Positions 35,290 through 42,662 of a DNA stretch of 64,000 bases are shown in pieces. Within the stretch, counting starts at the first letter, position 1. Each line of letters begins with the position of its first letter. The DNA lies in NCBI GenBank assembly GCA_902761755.1, contig CACWLP010000017.1:19080-83079 (forward strand), in the 5' to 3' direction. The notes beneath the pieces were generated by a model. That model ran no database searches. It was given only the letters and a program-made list of their open reading frames with translations, and had not been told where the DNA came from. The stretch is from an uncultured Eubacteriales bacterium. GTDB taxonomy: Bacteria > Bacillota > Clostridia > Christensenellales > Aristaeellaceae. Made by a program: the position numbers and the translations under genes.

Positions 35290-35480
35290 GGCGATGCGCC
35301 GCCCCGTGTGTGCAGTGGGATGGCGAACGCGAAGGCCAAAGGCCGCCAAATCGGAGGAAAGCCCACCACTAAGGTAGACCTTCACGCTGTGTTCATCAAG
35401 TATTATCCTGCTTACACGGATAGCCCATGACCGTGACGGAGCTGGCGTAGATATGTAAGCTGTCAAGACCAACGGTATAT
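35290..35480 (+). ncRNA. Candidate structured non-coding RNA, class unknown
   Basis: No reading frame is supported. A consistent fold can be drawn: GTGGG 35315-35319 with CCCAC 35362-35366, enclosing TGGCG 35321-35325 with CGCCA 35344-35348 and a GGCC-AAA-GGCC tip, leaving an asymmetric purine loop AATCGGAGGAAAG. Then AAGG-TAGA-CCTT (35371-35382), and GTGT 35389-35392 with ACAC 35414-35417, whose loop TATCC could pair with GGATA 35418-35422 as a pseudoknot. The purine loop resembles the GGAGGAAAG of RNase P or HEARO/omega-type RNAs, but other hallmarks are absent or unchecked. Strand uncertain. Confidence 0.35.
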
Positions 35481-35487
35481 AAGTATA

Positions 35488-35519
35488 TCACAATGGTGGG
35501 GTGAAGCCCCACCATTTTT
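35488..35519 (+). terminator. Intrinsic terminator
   Basis: AATGGTGGGG, loop TGAA, then GCCCCACCATT and TTT. It closes the region after the esterase and candidate RNA; the A-rich left side may also serve the opposite strand. Confidence 0.85.
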
Positions 35520-35532
35520 CAAGGCATTTTTC

Positions 35533-36198
35533 CTAGATGTCGTCATTTCTTTGGTCAATCTCATTACTTATCGTATCTAACTCAGCATTTATCTCATCTG
35601 CGGAATAAACTTGGTATCCAAGGATATGAAAAGTCAATTTCGTACCCATTACTGTTGCTGATTCAAAATAATGAACAATTGCCACATAAGTCCCATCATC
35701 TTGCTGAATTAGCCATGAACTATACTGCGGATATGTTTTATTCGTTCTTTTCAATCCCCAACATGACAAATAATCATTTGATTCAAAACCAATTCTTTCA
35801 ACAATAGGAAGGTATACTTCATTAGATGCACCATATTTCTTAGTTAATGCAGCCTCTAATGTTTCATATTCTGTCAAGGTAGAACGTAGCTGACTTCCAA
35901 GCCAATATGTGGCGGAATATAGTTTGTTATCTTTATCAAAATAGTAATGTATCTCACTACCATCTATTCCAGCAATTGTTCCTTCGACCTTTTTTGCAAC
36001 TTTAACCTTCGGTGTTCCATATTCAATTTTTTGAGCAGATACAGTGAATCCAGCATTCTTTTCATAAGAAGTAACTTCATCAAGCGTCATTCCAAAAGTC
36101 ACTTTACTATGCAATGTAAACGATTCAGCTATTGCGCTTCCAAGAACAAAGAGAGAGAGAAAAGACAAGGTAGCAAGAATAGAAATAAATTTCTTCAT
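35533..36198 (-). CDS. Secreted protein of unknown function, AT-rich gene
   Basis: 221 residues from ATG 36198, behind AAAGGAAG. Signal peptide MKKFISILATLSFLSLFVLG, cleavage near SAIAES. The mature part has KVTFGMTLDEVTSYEKNAGF, then IHYYFDKDNKLYSATYWLGS and ETLEAALTKKYGASNEVYL; it resembles the layout of the secreted protein at 27832. Codons are strongly AT-ended, unlike the surrounding GC-rich genes, which suggests transfer. 17 bases downstream of the next secreted gene. Confidence 0.78.
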   Translation of the reverse strand: MKKFISILATLSFLSLFVLGSAIAESFTLHSKVTFGMTLDEVTSYEKNAGFTVSAQKIEYGTPKVKVAKKVEGTIAGIDGSEIHYYFDKDNKLYSATYWLGSQLRSTLTEYETLEAALTKKYGASNEVYLPIVERIGFESNDYLSCWGLKRTNKTYPQYSSWLIQQDDGTYVAIVHYFESATVMGTKLTFHILGYQVYSADEINAELDTISNEIDQRNDDI

Positions 36199-36215
36199 GT
36201 TGAGACTTCCTTTCA

Positions 36216-36647
36216 TCATTGCTTTATCCATGAGTAATACTTGCTCACAGTCTCCGAAGTAATGTGATGAATTTCCGTGTCCGAAAAACGCATCTCATAT
36301 TCCAGTTTTCTGCCCGCAGGAATCCTGGCTTCCACTTCATCAAACTTTACAATCATTTGAAACAATACGCTCATCAATTCATTATCATCAAAGAAGAAAA
36401 AGACTTCGCATTGATCCCCATCAATCGCAACGATTGTCTGATTGCCATCTGTGAAATCAAAGCTGATGATACATTTGTTTGAATCATACCCGCTGGCGGT
36501 CATGACAACAGCATTTTTCTCCGTGAAATCTTTCACTTGACGGATGTATTCTTCCGACAGCGAAAGAAAACTGCTGTCAGCGCCTGCTGATGCCAATGCC
36601 AAGAAAAGCATCATACAAACAAGCAACAAACCAATGAATCTTTTCAT
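36216..36647 (-). CDS. Small secreted protein of unknown function, AT-rich gene
   Basis: 143 residues. Signal peptide MKRFIGLLLVCMMLFLALAS, cleavage near AGADS. The mature part is a compact alpha/beta domain (CIISFDFTDGNQTIVAIDGD, FFFFDDNELMSVLFQMIVKF). AAAAGGAGGATGAT precedes the ATG. Same AT-rich codon use as 35533 and in the same direction; likely one two-gene unit. Confidence 0.75.
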   Translation of the reverse strand: MKRFIGLLLVCMMLFLALASAGADSSFLSLSEEYIRQVKDFTEKNAVVMTASGYDSNKCIISFDFTDGNQTIVAIDGDQCEVFFFFDDNELMSVLFQMIVKFDEVEARIPAGRKLEYEMRFSDTEIHHITSETVSKYYSWIKQ

Positions 36648-36777
36648 ATCATCCTCCTTTTAATGTTACTGGGTGAAGGCGGTTCTTTCTATCCCTCCCT
36701 TCCTTGAAGAATATACTACAAATATAACTACTTTTATGACTATTAAATAATAACATATATTTATGAACTATGTCAAG

Positions 36778-36789
36778 CTATAATTATAG
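36778..36789. promoter_or_regulatory. Palindromic candidate operator and -10 of the RHH gene
   Basis: CTATAATTATAG is a perfect 12-base palindrome that includes a TATAAT (36779-36784), 24 bases before the RHH start codon. Ribbon-helix-helix regulators usually bind short palindromes over their own promoter, so autoregulation is plausible (inference). Confidence 0.45.
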
Positions 36790-36812
36790 TGTTTTCATGA
36801 GGTGATGCTATA

Positions 36813-37016
36813 ATGAAGCAAGAAATTCGTATTTCAAAGAAATCCATGCGTAAAGGTGATGACGGACATAAGGTAGTTTCTGTCCGCATGAAGGACGAAA
36901 CAATAGCTCGCCTGGATGAATTATCTGCTCAAACCAACCGAAGCAGGAATGAATTAATCAACATGCTTTTGGAGGCCTCTCTCGATATTGTGACCATTAC
37001 GCCAGAGGAAGAATAG
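36813..37016 (+). CDS. Ribbon-helix-helix (CopG/Arc-like) DNA-binding protein
   Basis: 67 residues. VVSVRMKDETIARLDELSAQ gives the beta strand and first helix, TNRSRNELINMLLEASLDIV the second, as in CopG-type antitoxins and plasmid repressors. Preceded by GAGGTGATG. No toxin frame follows: only a hairpin. So it is an orphan regulator in the AT-rich island. Confidence 0.8.
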   Translation: MKQEIRISKKSMRKGDDGHKVVSVRMKDETIARLDELSAQTNRSRNELINMLLEASLDIVTITPEEE

Positions 37017-37033
37017 CCAAGCAGAATAATCAA

Positions 37034-37079
37034 AAATGACGGACAGGCAGCAGCGGCCTTCCGTCATTTCTATTTCTGT
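37034..37079 (+). terminator. Hairpin after the RHH gene
   Basis: AAATGACGGA (37034-37043) pairs with TCCGTCATTT (37070-37079); the following T-run is interrupted, so it is a weak terminator. Confidence 0.6.
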
Positions 37080-37232
37080 GAAATTTTTCATCTGGAAACG
37101 GCTTGTTTTTTTCTTTACTGCCGATTGATTGCCGTTTATCCCAACAAACAAGCCTGACCGGATAAAGATAAATGATTACGAGAATACGATTTTCCAGCCA
37201 TTGTACGCTTAATCGGCTTTCTTGGAGGGGGC

Positions 37233-37275
37233 CTGGGGAGACCGTTCTTTGGCCTGCAAAGAACGGTCCCCCCAG
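37233..37275. repeat. Short inverted-repeat element after pulA
   Basis: CTGGGGAGACCGTTCTTT and its reverse complement (one mismatch) around GGCCTGC. The arms match the ends of the larger palindromic element at 45424. No T-run on the minus side, so it is not a normal terminator for pulA. Confidence 0.75.
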
Positions 37276-37303
37276 CATCCTCCTCTCCCCCATTCACTCC
37301 CCG

Positions 37304-39934
37304 TCACTCACCCCGGACGATCAGGGTGACGCTGACGGGAAGGACGGCGAAGGGGCCGTCGGCGGGCGCGGCATCCGGGGTGACGGCGTCGCCCTGGAGG
37401 ACGACGCGGTACGCGCCGAAGCCCGCCGGCGCTTCGAACTGCTTTTCCTCCGCGGTGGGGTTGATCACGGCGTAGGCCAGCGCCTCTTCCCCTTCGGCCC
37501 AGGTGACGGCGATCAGATTGCCGTCCAGCAGCTCCGCCGCGGGGGCGGTTTCCGTAAGGAAGCGATAGGGAGAATCGGGATTTGCGAATTTATCCCGCCG
37601 CAGGGCGATGAGCCCGCGGTAAAATTCCGAAAGCTGCGCTTCGTCGCCGTCCGGGGTCATGGCGTCCCAGCTCAAGTTATTGACGGCGTCCGAGGAGGCG
37701 TAGCTGTTGGCATCGCCCTGCTTGGTGCGCAGCATTTCTTCGCCGGCCAGGAAGAAGGGCGTGCCCCGGCTGAGCAGCACCACGGAGGCGCACAGGCGGT
37801 TCATGGCCAGCTTTTCTTCCCGGGATGCGTCGGGGCAGGCGGCGTCCAGCTTGTCCCAGAGGGTGTTGTTATCGTGGGAGGACGTGTAATTGATCACCAT
37901 GGCGTCGTTGACGTGCCAGGAAACCCCGGCGGATTTTACGCCGCCCTGGATGCCGAAGATCACCTTCTGGGCGTTCATGCGGCTGGGCTTGCCGTTGGCG
38001 TAGCCCACGTCCTTTTTATCGAACACGCTGCCCTTGAGGCCGTCGCGGATGGCGTCGTTGAACACCGCGATGCCGCCGATGGCGCCCTCCGAGGGCTTCA
38101 CCTGGCGGATGTTGGCCTGGCTGGCCTGGAAATTGTCCCGCAGGGCGGAGGTGCCGCCGGTCCAGCCCTCGCCGTAGATCAGGGCCTTGGGGTTCACCGC
38201 GTGAACGGCGGCCTCCACCGCCTGCATGGTCTGGATATCGTGGAGGGCCATCAGGTCGAACCGGAAGCCGTCCAGCCGGTATTCCTCCGCCCAGTAGCGC
38301 ACGCTGTCCACCATGTACTTGCGGAACATTTTGCGGTTGGAGGCGGTTTCGTTGCCGCAGCCGCTGCCGTTGGCCGGGCTGCCGTCGTAATTGAAGCGGT
38401 AGTAGTAATAGGGCACGATGCGGTTCAGGCAGGAATCGGCGGAATAGGTGTGGTTGTACACCACGTCCATCACCACGCCGATGCCGTTTTCGTGCAGGGC
38501 CTGCACCATCTGCTTGAATTCCGTGATGCGGACCTCGCCGTGATACGGATCGGTGGAATAGCTGCCCTCGGGCACGTTGTAATTCTTCGGGTCGTAGCCC
38601 CAGTTGAAGGAAGCGCCGCCGCCGCGCTCATCCACGGTGGCGTAATCGTACACGGGCTGCAGATGCACGTGGGTGACGCCCAGGTTTTTCAGGTAATCCA
38701 CCCCGGCGGGCAGGCCGGACGCATTGGTCAGCCCCGTTTCGGTGAAGGCCAGGTATTTGCCCGGATACCGGGAGGCGGACAGGGCGTTGGAGAAATCCCG
38801 CACGTGCACTTCCCAGATCACCGCGTCGCCGTAGCTGTCCAGGGCGGTAAAGCCGGGCACGTCCCGGAAGCCCTCCGGATCGGTGCGCTTTAGGTCCACC
38901 ACCATGCCCCTGTCGCCGTTGACCCCCGCCGCCCGGGCGTAGGGGTCCACCGCCTCCTGGGTGCCCAGGGCGGTGGTGACGGAGTAGGTATAGTAGGTGC
39001 CGTGGCCGCAGGCAGCCTCGGCGCGCCATACGCCCTGGTTTTCCCGCTCCATGGGGATCAGGTCATAGGCCGGGCCGTCGTTCCCTTCCTCAAACAGGTT
39101 CAGCGTCACCTGGGAAGCGGTGGGCGCCCAGACCTTGAACACCGTGCTGTCTCCCTGGATCACGGCGCCCAGGTCGTCCCCGTCGTAGGTGTAGCGCTCC
39201 ACAAAATCCTTGCTGTCAAAGATCTCGGTGGGCACCGCGGCGATCTCGCCGTAGCCCTCGATCTCCACGGTGTAGGGCAGGGCGATATCCAGCGGCTCCT
39301 GGGTGGTGATGATCCCGGTGACCACCTCGTTGTTCAAACTGGAGAGCTTTTCGATCCCGATCTCCCGGCCGTCCTGCCGCACGTGGACCCGGTCCAGGCT
39401 TTCCAGCCGCACCGCGGGGCTGATGAAATAGCGGATCTGATCGGACGCGATGATGCCCGCCAGCTGGAAAATGCGGATGGGCTCCAGGGTCTTTCCCCCG
39501 TCCGGGCTGGAATACTGCATGCCGTCCCCGGGCAGCAGGTAGATCTTCGTGTCCGGCCCGGTCATGATGGCGAACCGGTCGTCCGGGTAATCCTTCGTGG
39601 CCTCGCCCCAGGATTTTCCGCCGGGATCGGAGCAGTTCCTGCGGACGATGAAGCCCACCTCGCTCACGTCCTCCGGCACGTTCACCACGCACTTGACGCC
39701 GTATGCGCAGGGGTGGAACAGATTGCCGCTGCCGTCCCTGCCCGGGAACCAGATCCATACGTCGCAGGTGTCGTAATCCGCGTCCGGATCGCTCCAGTAC
39801 AGCGTCAGCTGGCGGCATCCGTCCTCTTTTTCCAGGGTATACTCCGCGCTTCCCCCTTCCGCCAGGCATCCCGTGCCCGGCAGGGGCAGCACCAGCGCGG
39901 TGATCAGCATCAAAACCATCAATCTGCGCGTCAT
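37304..39934 (-). CDS. pulA: Secreted type I pullulanase
   Basis: 876 residues. Signal peptide ending near PLPGTGCLAEG. An N-terminal pullulanase-associated starch-binding part (YDTCDVWIWFPGRDGSGNLF), then an insert and CBM48-like domain (TVFKVWAPTASQVTLNLF), and the GH13 barrel: FNWGYDPKNYNVPEGSYST is the pullulanase signature; nucleophile Asp in LDGFRFDLMAL, acid Glu in ALIYGEGWTGG, third Asp in NYTSSHDNN. It cuts alpha-1,6 bonds in pullulan, starch or glycogen. No secreted amylase lies nearby. Confidence 0.95.
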   Translation of the reverse strand: MTRRLMVLMLITALVLPLPGTGCLAEGGSAEYTLEKEDGCRQLTLYWSDPDADYDTCDVWIWFPGRDGSGNLFHPCAYGVKCVVNVPEDVSEVGFIVRRNCSDPGGKSWGEATKDYPDDRFAIMTGPDTKIYLLPGDGMQYSSPDGGKTLEPIRIFQLAGIIASDQIRYFISPAVRLESLDRVHVRQDGREIGIEKLSSLNNEVVTGIITTQEPLDIALPYTVEIEGYGEIAAVPTEIFDSKDFVERYTYDGDDLGAVIQGDSTVFKVWAPTASQVTLNLFEEGNDGPAYDLIPMERENQGVWRAEAACGHGTYYTYSVTTALGTQEAVDPYARAAGVNGDRGMVVDLKRTDPEGFRDVPGFTALDSYGDAVIWEVHVRDFSNALSASRYPGKYLAFTETGLTNASGLPAGVDYLKNLGVTHVHLQPVYDYATVDERGGGASFNWGYDPKNYNVPEGSYSTDPYHGEVRITEFKQMVQALHENGIGVVMDVVYNHTYSADSCLNRIVPYYYYRFNYDGSPANGSGCGNETASNRKMFRKYMVDSVRYWAEEYRLDGFRFDLMALHDIQTMQAVEAAVHAVNPKALIYGEGWTGGTSALRDNFQASQANIRQVKPSEGAIGGIAVFNDAIRDGLKGSVFDKKDVGYANGKPSRMNAQKVIFGIQGGVKSAGVSWHVNDAMVINYTSSHDNNTLWDKLDAACPDASREEKLAMNRLCASVVLLSRGTPFFLAGEEMLRTKQGDANSYASSDAVNNLSWDAMTPDGDEAQLSEFYRGLIALRRDKFANPDSPYRFLTETAPAAELLDGNLIAVTWAEGEEALAYAVINPTAEEKQFEAPAGFGAYRVVLQGDAVTPDAAPADGPFAVLPVSVTLIVRGE

Positions 39935-40061
39935 AGTTTTCCTCCTCCGTTTCCGATGCGTTGCGGTAAAAGTATAGGATCTCGTCTGTCTGCAATCATT
40001 ATATCACATCCGCATGGATTTTAGGAAGAAAAATTTGCGCGGCCCGGCCGGAGGCGCGGGT

Positions 40062-40090
40062 TTGCGCCCGGAACGATTTTTGCTTATAAT
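40062..40090 (+). promoter_or_regulatory. Promoter of the ECF sigma gene
   Basis: TTGCGC (40062-40067), 17-base spacer, TATAAT (40085-40090). Confidence 0.75.
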
Positions 40091-40174
40091 AGAAAAAGAA
40101 AAATTTTTTTGCCGGCTGTTGGCCGGTTTGGGAAGCTGCCTCGTCTAATGATTGACGGAGGGAGGGAAAGAACG

Positions 40175-40678
40175 GTGACGCAGGATCCGCGCCGGACATG
40201 GCTGGAGGAAGCGATGGAGCGCTGGGAAAAGCCGATGCTGCATCTGTGCTTCGCGTATCTGGGCGATCTGGCCCTTTCGGAGGACGCGGTGCAGGAGACG
40301 TTTTTCCGGGCCTGGAAGGGCTATGCGCGCTTCCGGGGCGAAGCCCAGGAAAAAACCTGGCTGACCCGCATCGCCGTGAACGCCTGCAAGGACCTGATGA
40401 AATCCGCCTGGGCCCGGAAAACGGACCGGTCCGTGACCCCGGATGCTTTGCCGGAGGGGGCCGTTCCCTTTGAGGCGCGGGACGACACCGTTACGCGTGC
40501 GGTGCTGGCCCTGCCGCCCAAAATGAAGGAAGCGGTGCTGCTGCGCTGGTATCAGGGACTCACCCTGGAGGAAATGGCCCGCGTGCTCCGTCTGCCCCGG
40601 TCCACCGTCAATTACCGATTGAAGAAAGCGAAAGCGCTGCTCAGGGACGAACTGGAGGAATGGTACGATGAAGAATAA
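40175..40678 (+). CDS. ECF-type RNA polymerase sigma factor
   Basis: 167 residues from a GTG at 40175 (GGAGGGAGGG upstream; ATG 40148 is a less likely start). Region 2: CFAYLGDLALSEDAVQETFF and RAWKGYARFRGEAQEKTWL; region 4: LLRWYQGLTLEEMARVLRLP then STVNYRLKKAKALLRDEL. It lacks region 3, as ECF factors do. The next gene overlaps by 11 bases and encodes a single-pass membrane protein that fits an anti-sigma factor. Confidence 0.93.
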   Translation: MTQDPRRTWLEEAMERWEKPMLHLCFAYLGDLALSEDAVQETFFRAWKGYARFRGEAQEKTWLTRIAVNACKDLMKSAWARKTDRSVTPDALPEGAVPFEARDDTVTRAVLALPPKMKEAVLLRWYQGLTLEEMARVLRLPRSTVNYRLKKAKALLRDELEEWYDEE

Positions 40679-41621
40679 GGAAACGCTGAAAGCCCGGATG
40701 GACCGGCGGCTTTCCTTCCTGGATGGTCTGCCGTCCTGCCGCTCCGCCGTGATGCAGCGTATCGCGCAGGAGGAGGCACCCGTTATGAAGAAAAAAATCT
40801 CCCTGGGGCTGGTACTGGCCCTGATCCTGGTATCCCTGTCCGTGGCCGGGCTGGCGGCCGCCGCGCTGCTGTTTTCCCCCAAGGCCGACGCCGCCCGCAT
40901 CGCCGACCGGGCGCTGGAAGAAAAATACGGCGTCACCCCCGAAATGCAGACCTTCTTTGTCCGCAGCGAGGAGGAGCTGCCCGGCGGCGCGGTGCGCGTC
41001 CTCTATGCCGGGCGGGATCAGCTTCTGGAAGCCCTGGGCACCTATACCGCCCGGGTGAAGGACGGAAAGGCCGATATTTCCTGGAGCTACGATGGGAAGG
41101 ACACCTCCGGCCTGTACGGCGCCGACGCCTGGGGCGTACAGCAGCTCCGGCAAATGCTCATCGACAACCAGGAAACCGGCGGCATGGGCCTTTTCCTGCC
41201 CCGGGCCCTGGAAATCGCGCAGGCCAACGGAAACCCCTGGCAGGATTCCGTCAGCACCGAGGAAGAAATCATCGACTATTTTGAGCAGCTGGAAAAGGAA
41301 AAGACCGCCGCTCTGGCCGCGCGGAAGCTGCCCGAGGATGAAATGGCCGAGCTGGCCCGCCAGGCCGTGATCGAGGCCTATTCCCTCACGGCGGAGCAGG
41401 TCGCGGCGCTGGAACAGTATGTGCAGCCCCTGGCCGACGAGGAAAACGCCTGGTACTGGATGGAGGACGGCAAGCCCTGCTTCGAGGTGCAGTATTTCCT
41501 CTCCCAAGGCCCGGACGGCGCCTTTGTGGAAAAGGACGGCACGTACGGCGTGCTGGTGAACGTGGAAACCGGCGTGATCGAGCGCATCGTGTACGAATCC
41601 GGCCTGGGCGGGGAGGGCTGA
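40668..41621 (+). CDS. Single-pass membrane protein, probable anti-sigma partner
   Basis: 317 residues overlapping the sigma gene. A cytoplasmic N-terminus of about 40 residues (MDRRLSFLDGLPSCRSAVMQ), one membrane helix (SLGLVLALILVSLSVAGLAA, about residues 45-66), and a 250-residue outer domain with repeated short alpha/beta stretches (IADRALEEKYGVTPEM; QAVIEAYSLTAEQVA). No zinc HxxxCxxC anti-sigma motif is present. The role is inferred from context. Confidence 0.75.
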   Translation: MKNKETLKARMDRRLSFLDGLPSCRSAVMQRIAQEEAPVMKKKISLGLVLALILVSLSVAGLAAAALLFSPKADAARIADRALEEKYGVTPEMQTFFVRSEEELPGGAVRVLYAGRDQLLEALGTYTARVKDGKADISWSYDGKDTSGLYGADAWGVQQLRQMLIDNQETGGMGLFLPRALEIAQANGNPWQDSVSTEEEIIDYFEQLEKEKTAALAARKLPEDEMAELARQAVIEAYSLTAEQVAALEQYVQPLADEENAWYWMEDGKPCFEVQYFLSQGPDGAFVEKDGTYGVLVNVETGVIERIVYESGLGGEG

Positions 41622-41642
41622 GCCCCCTTTCCCGCGCCCGGA

Positions 41643-41668
41643 CGCCCCGCTTTGCAGGCGGGGCTTTT
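41643..41668 (+). terminator. Terminator after the anti-sigma-like gene
   Basis: GCCCCGC, loop, GCGGGGC, then TTTT. Confidence 0.85.
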
Positions 41669-41677
41669 CATTTGGGT

Positions 41678-41707
41678 TTGCGTAGGCGCGTCTTCCTGTT
41701 GTATAAT
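41678..41707 (+). promoter_or_regulatory. Promoter of the patatin-scrB unit
   Basis: TTGCGT (41678-41683), 18-base spacer, TATAAT (41702-41707). Confidence 0.75.
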
Positions 41708-41739
41708 ACAAAAAAGCCTGGCCGGACGGAGGAAGCGCC

Positions 41740-42627
41740 ATGAACGAAACGAAAACCGCCCTCATCATGGAAGGCGGCGCCATGCGGGGCATGTTCACCT
41801 GCGGGGTGATCGACGTGATGATACGGGAAAAAATCGCCTTCAACGCCGCGGCGGGGATCTCCGCCGGGGCGGTGTTCGGCTGCAATTTCAAGTCCGGCCA
41901 GATGGGGCGGCCCATCCGCTACAACAAGCGCTACTGCGGGGACAAACGGTACTGCAGCCTGTCCTCCCTGCTGCGGACGGGGGATCTGTACGGGGCGGAT
42001 TTCTGCTACCGGGAGCTGCCGGATAAACTGGACCCCTTCGACCGCGCGGCCTTCCGGGAAAACCCCATGGCCTTTTACGTGGGCGCCACGGACGTGGAGA
42101 CGGGGAAATGCGTTTTTCACCTTTGCGCCGACGGCGGGGAAAACGATATGCTTTGGTTCCGCGCCTCCGCCTCCATGCCCCTGGTGTCCCGGCCGGTGGA
42201 AGCGGAAGGCCGCCTGCTGCTGGACGGCGGCATCACGGACGCGGTGCCCTATGCATACATGGAAAGCCTGGGCTATCGCCGGAACGTGATCGTGCTCACC
42301 CAGCCCCGGGGCTACCGCAAAGCCCCCGTCCGGGGATTGCCGCTGATCCGGCTGCTGCTGCGGAAATATCCCCGGATCGCCGAAGCCATGGCGAAGCGCC
42401 ACGAAATGTATAACCGCCAGATGGAGCAGATCGACGATCGGGAGGATACGGGGGAAGCGCTGGTGATCCGCCCGCCCTGCGCGCTGGGCATCGGGCATAC
42501 GGAAAAGCGCCCGGAAGAATTGGAGCGGGTGTACCGCCTGGGGGTGCAGGCGGCGGAAGCGCGCCTGGAGGACATCCGCCGCTTTCTCCCGCCGCAGAAA
42601 GGATTCGCCGTGAAAAAAGGCGAATGA
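41740..42627 (+). CDS. Patatin-like phospholipase (YjjU/RssA type)
   Basis: 295 residues. MEGGAMRGMFTCGVID is the oxyanion loop, GISAGAVFGCN the nucleophile elbow (Ser about 43), LDGGITDAVPY carries the catalytic Asp as DGG. These soluble enzymes hydrolyse lipid acyl chains; the substrate is unknown. Followed 35 bases later by the GH32 gene. Confidence 0.93.
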   Translation: MNETKTALIMEGGAMRGMFTCGVIDVMIREKIAFNAAAGISAGAVFGCNFKSGQMGRPIRYNKRYCGDKRYCSLSSLLRTGDLYGADFCYRELPDKLDPFDRAAFRENPMAFYVGATDVETGKCVFHLCADGGENDMLWFRASASMPLVSRPVEAEGRLLLDGGITDAVPYAYMESLGYRRNVIVLTQPRGYRKAPVRGLPLIRLLLRKYPRIAEAMAKRHEMYNRQMEQIDDREDTGEALVIRPPCALGIGHTEKRPEELERVYRLGVQAAEARLEDIRRFLPPQKGFAVKKGE

Positions 42628-42662
42628 TACCCAATACGACCGCAAAAACAGGAGGGATCCCC

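Noticed and set aside
35345-35370. RNase P RNA
   Set aside because: Only the GGAGGAAAG-like loop matches; the region is too short and lacks the downstream ACAGAA-type conserved part, so RNase P was not called.
36813-37016. Toxin-antitoxin pair
   Set aside because: The RHH protein looks like an antitoxin, but no second frame with a ribosome site lies within 200 bases on either side in the same direction.
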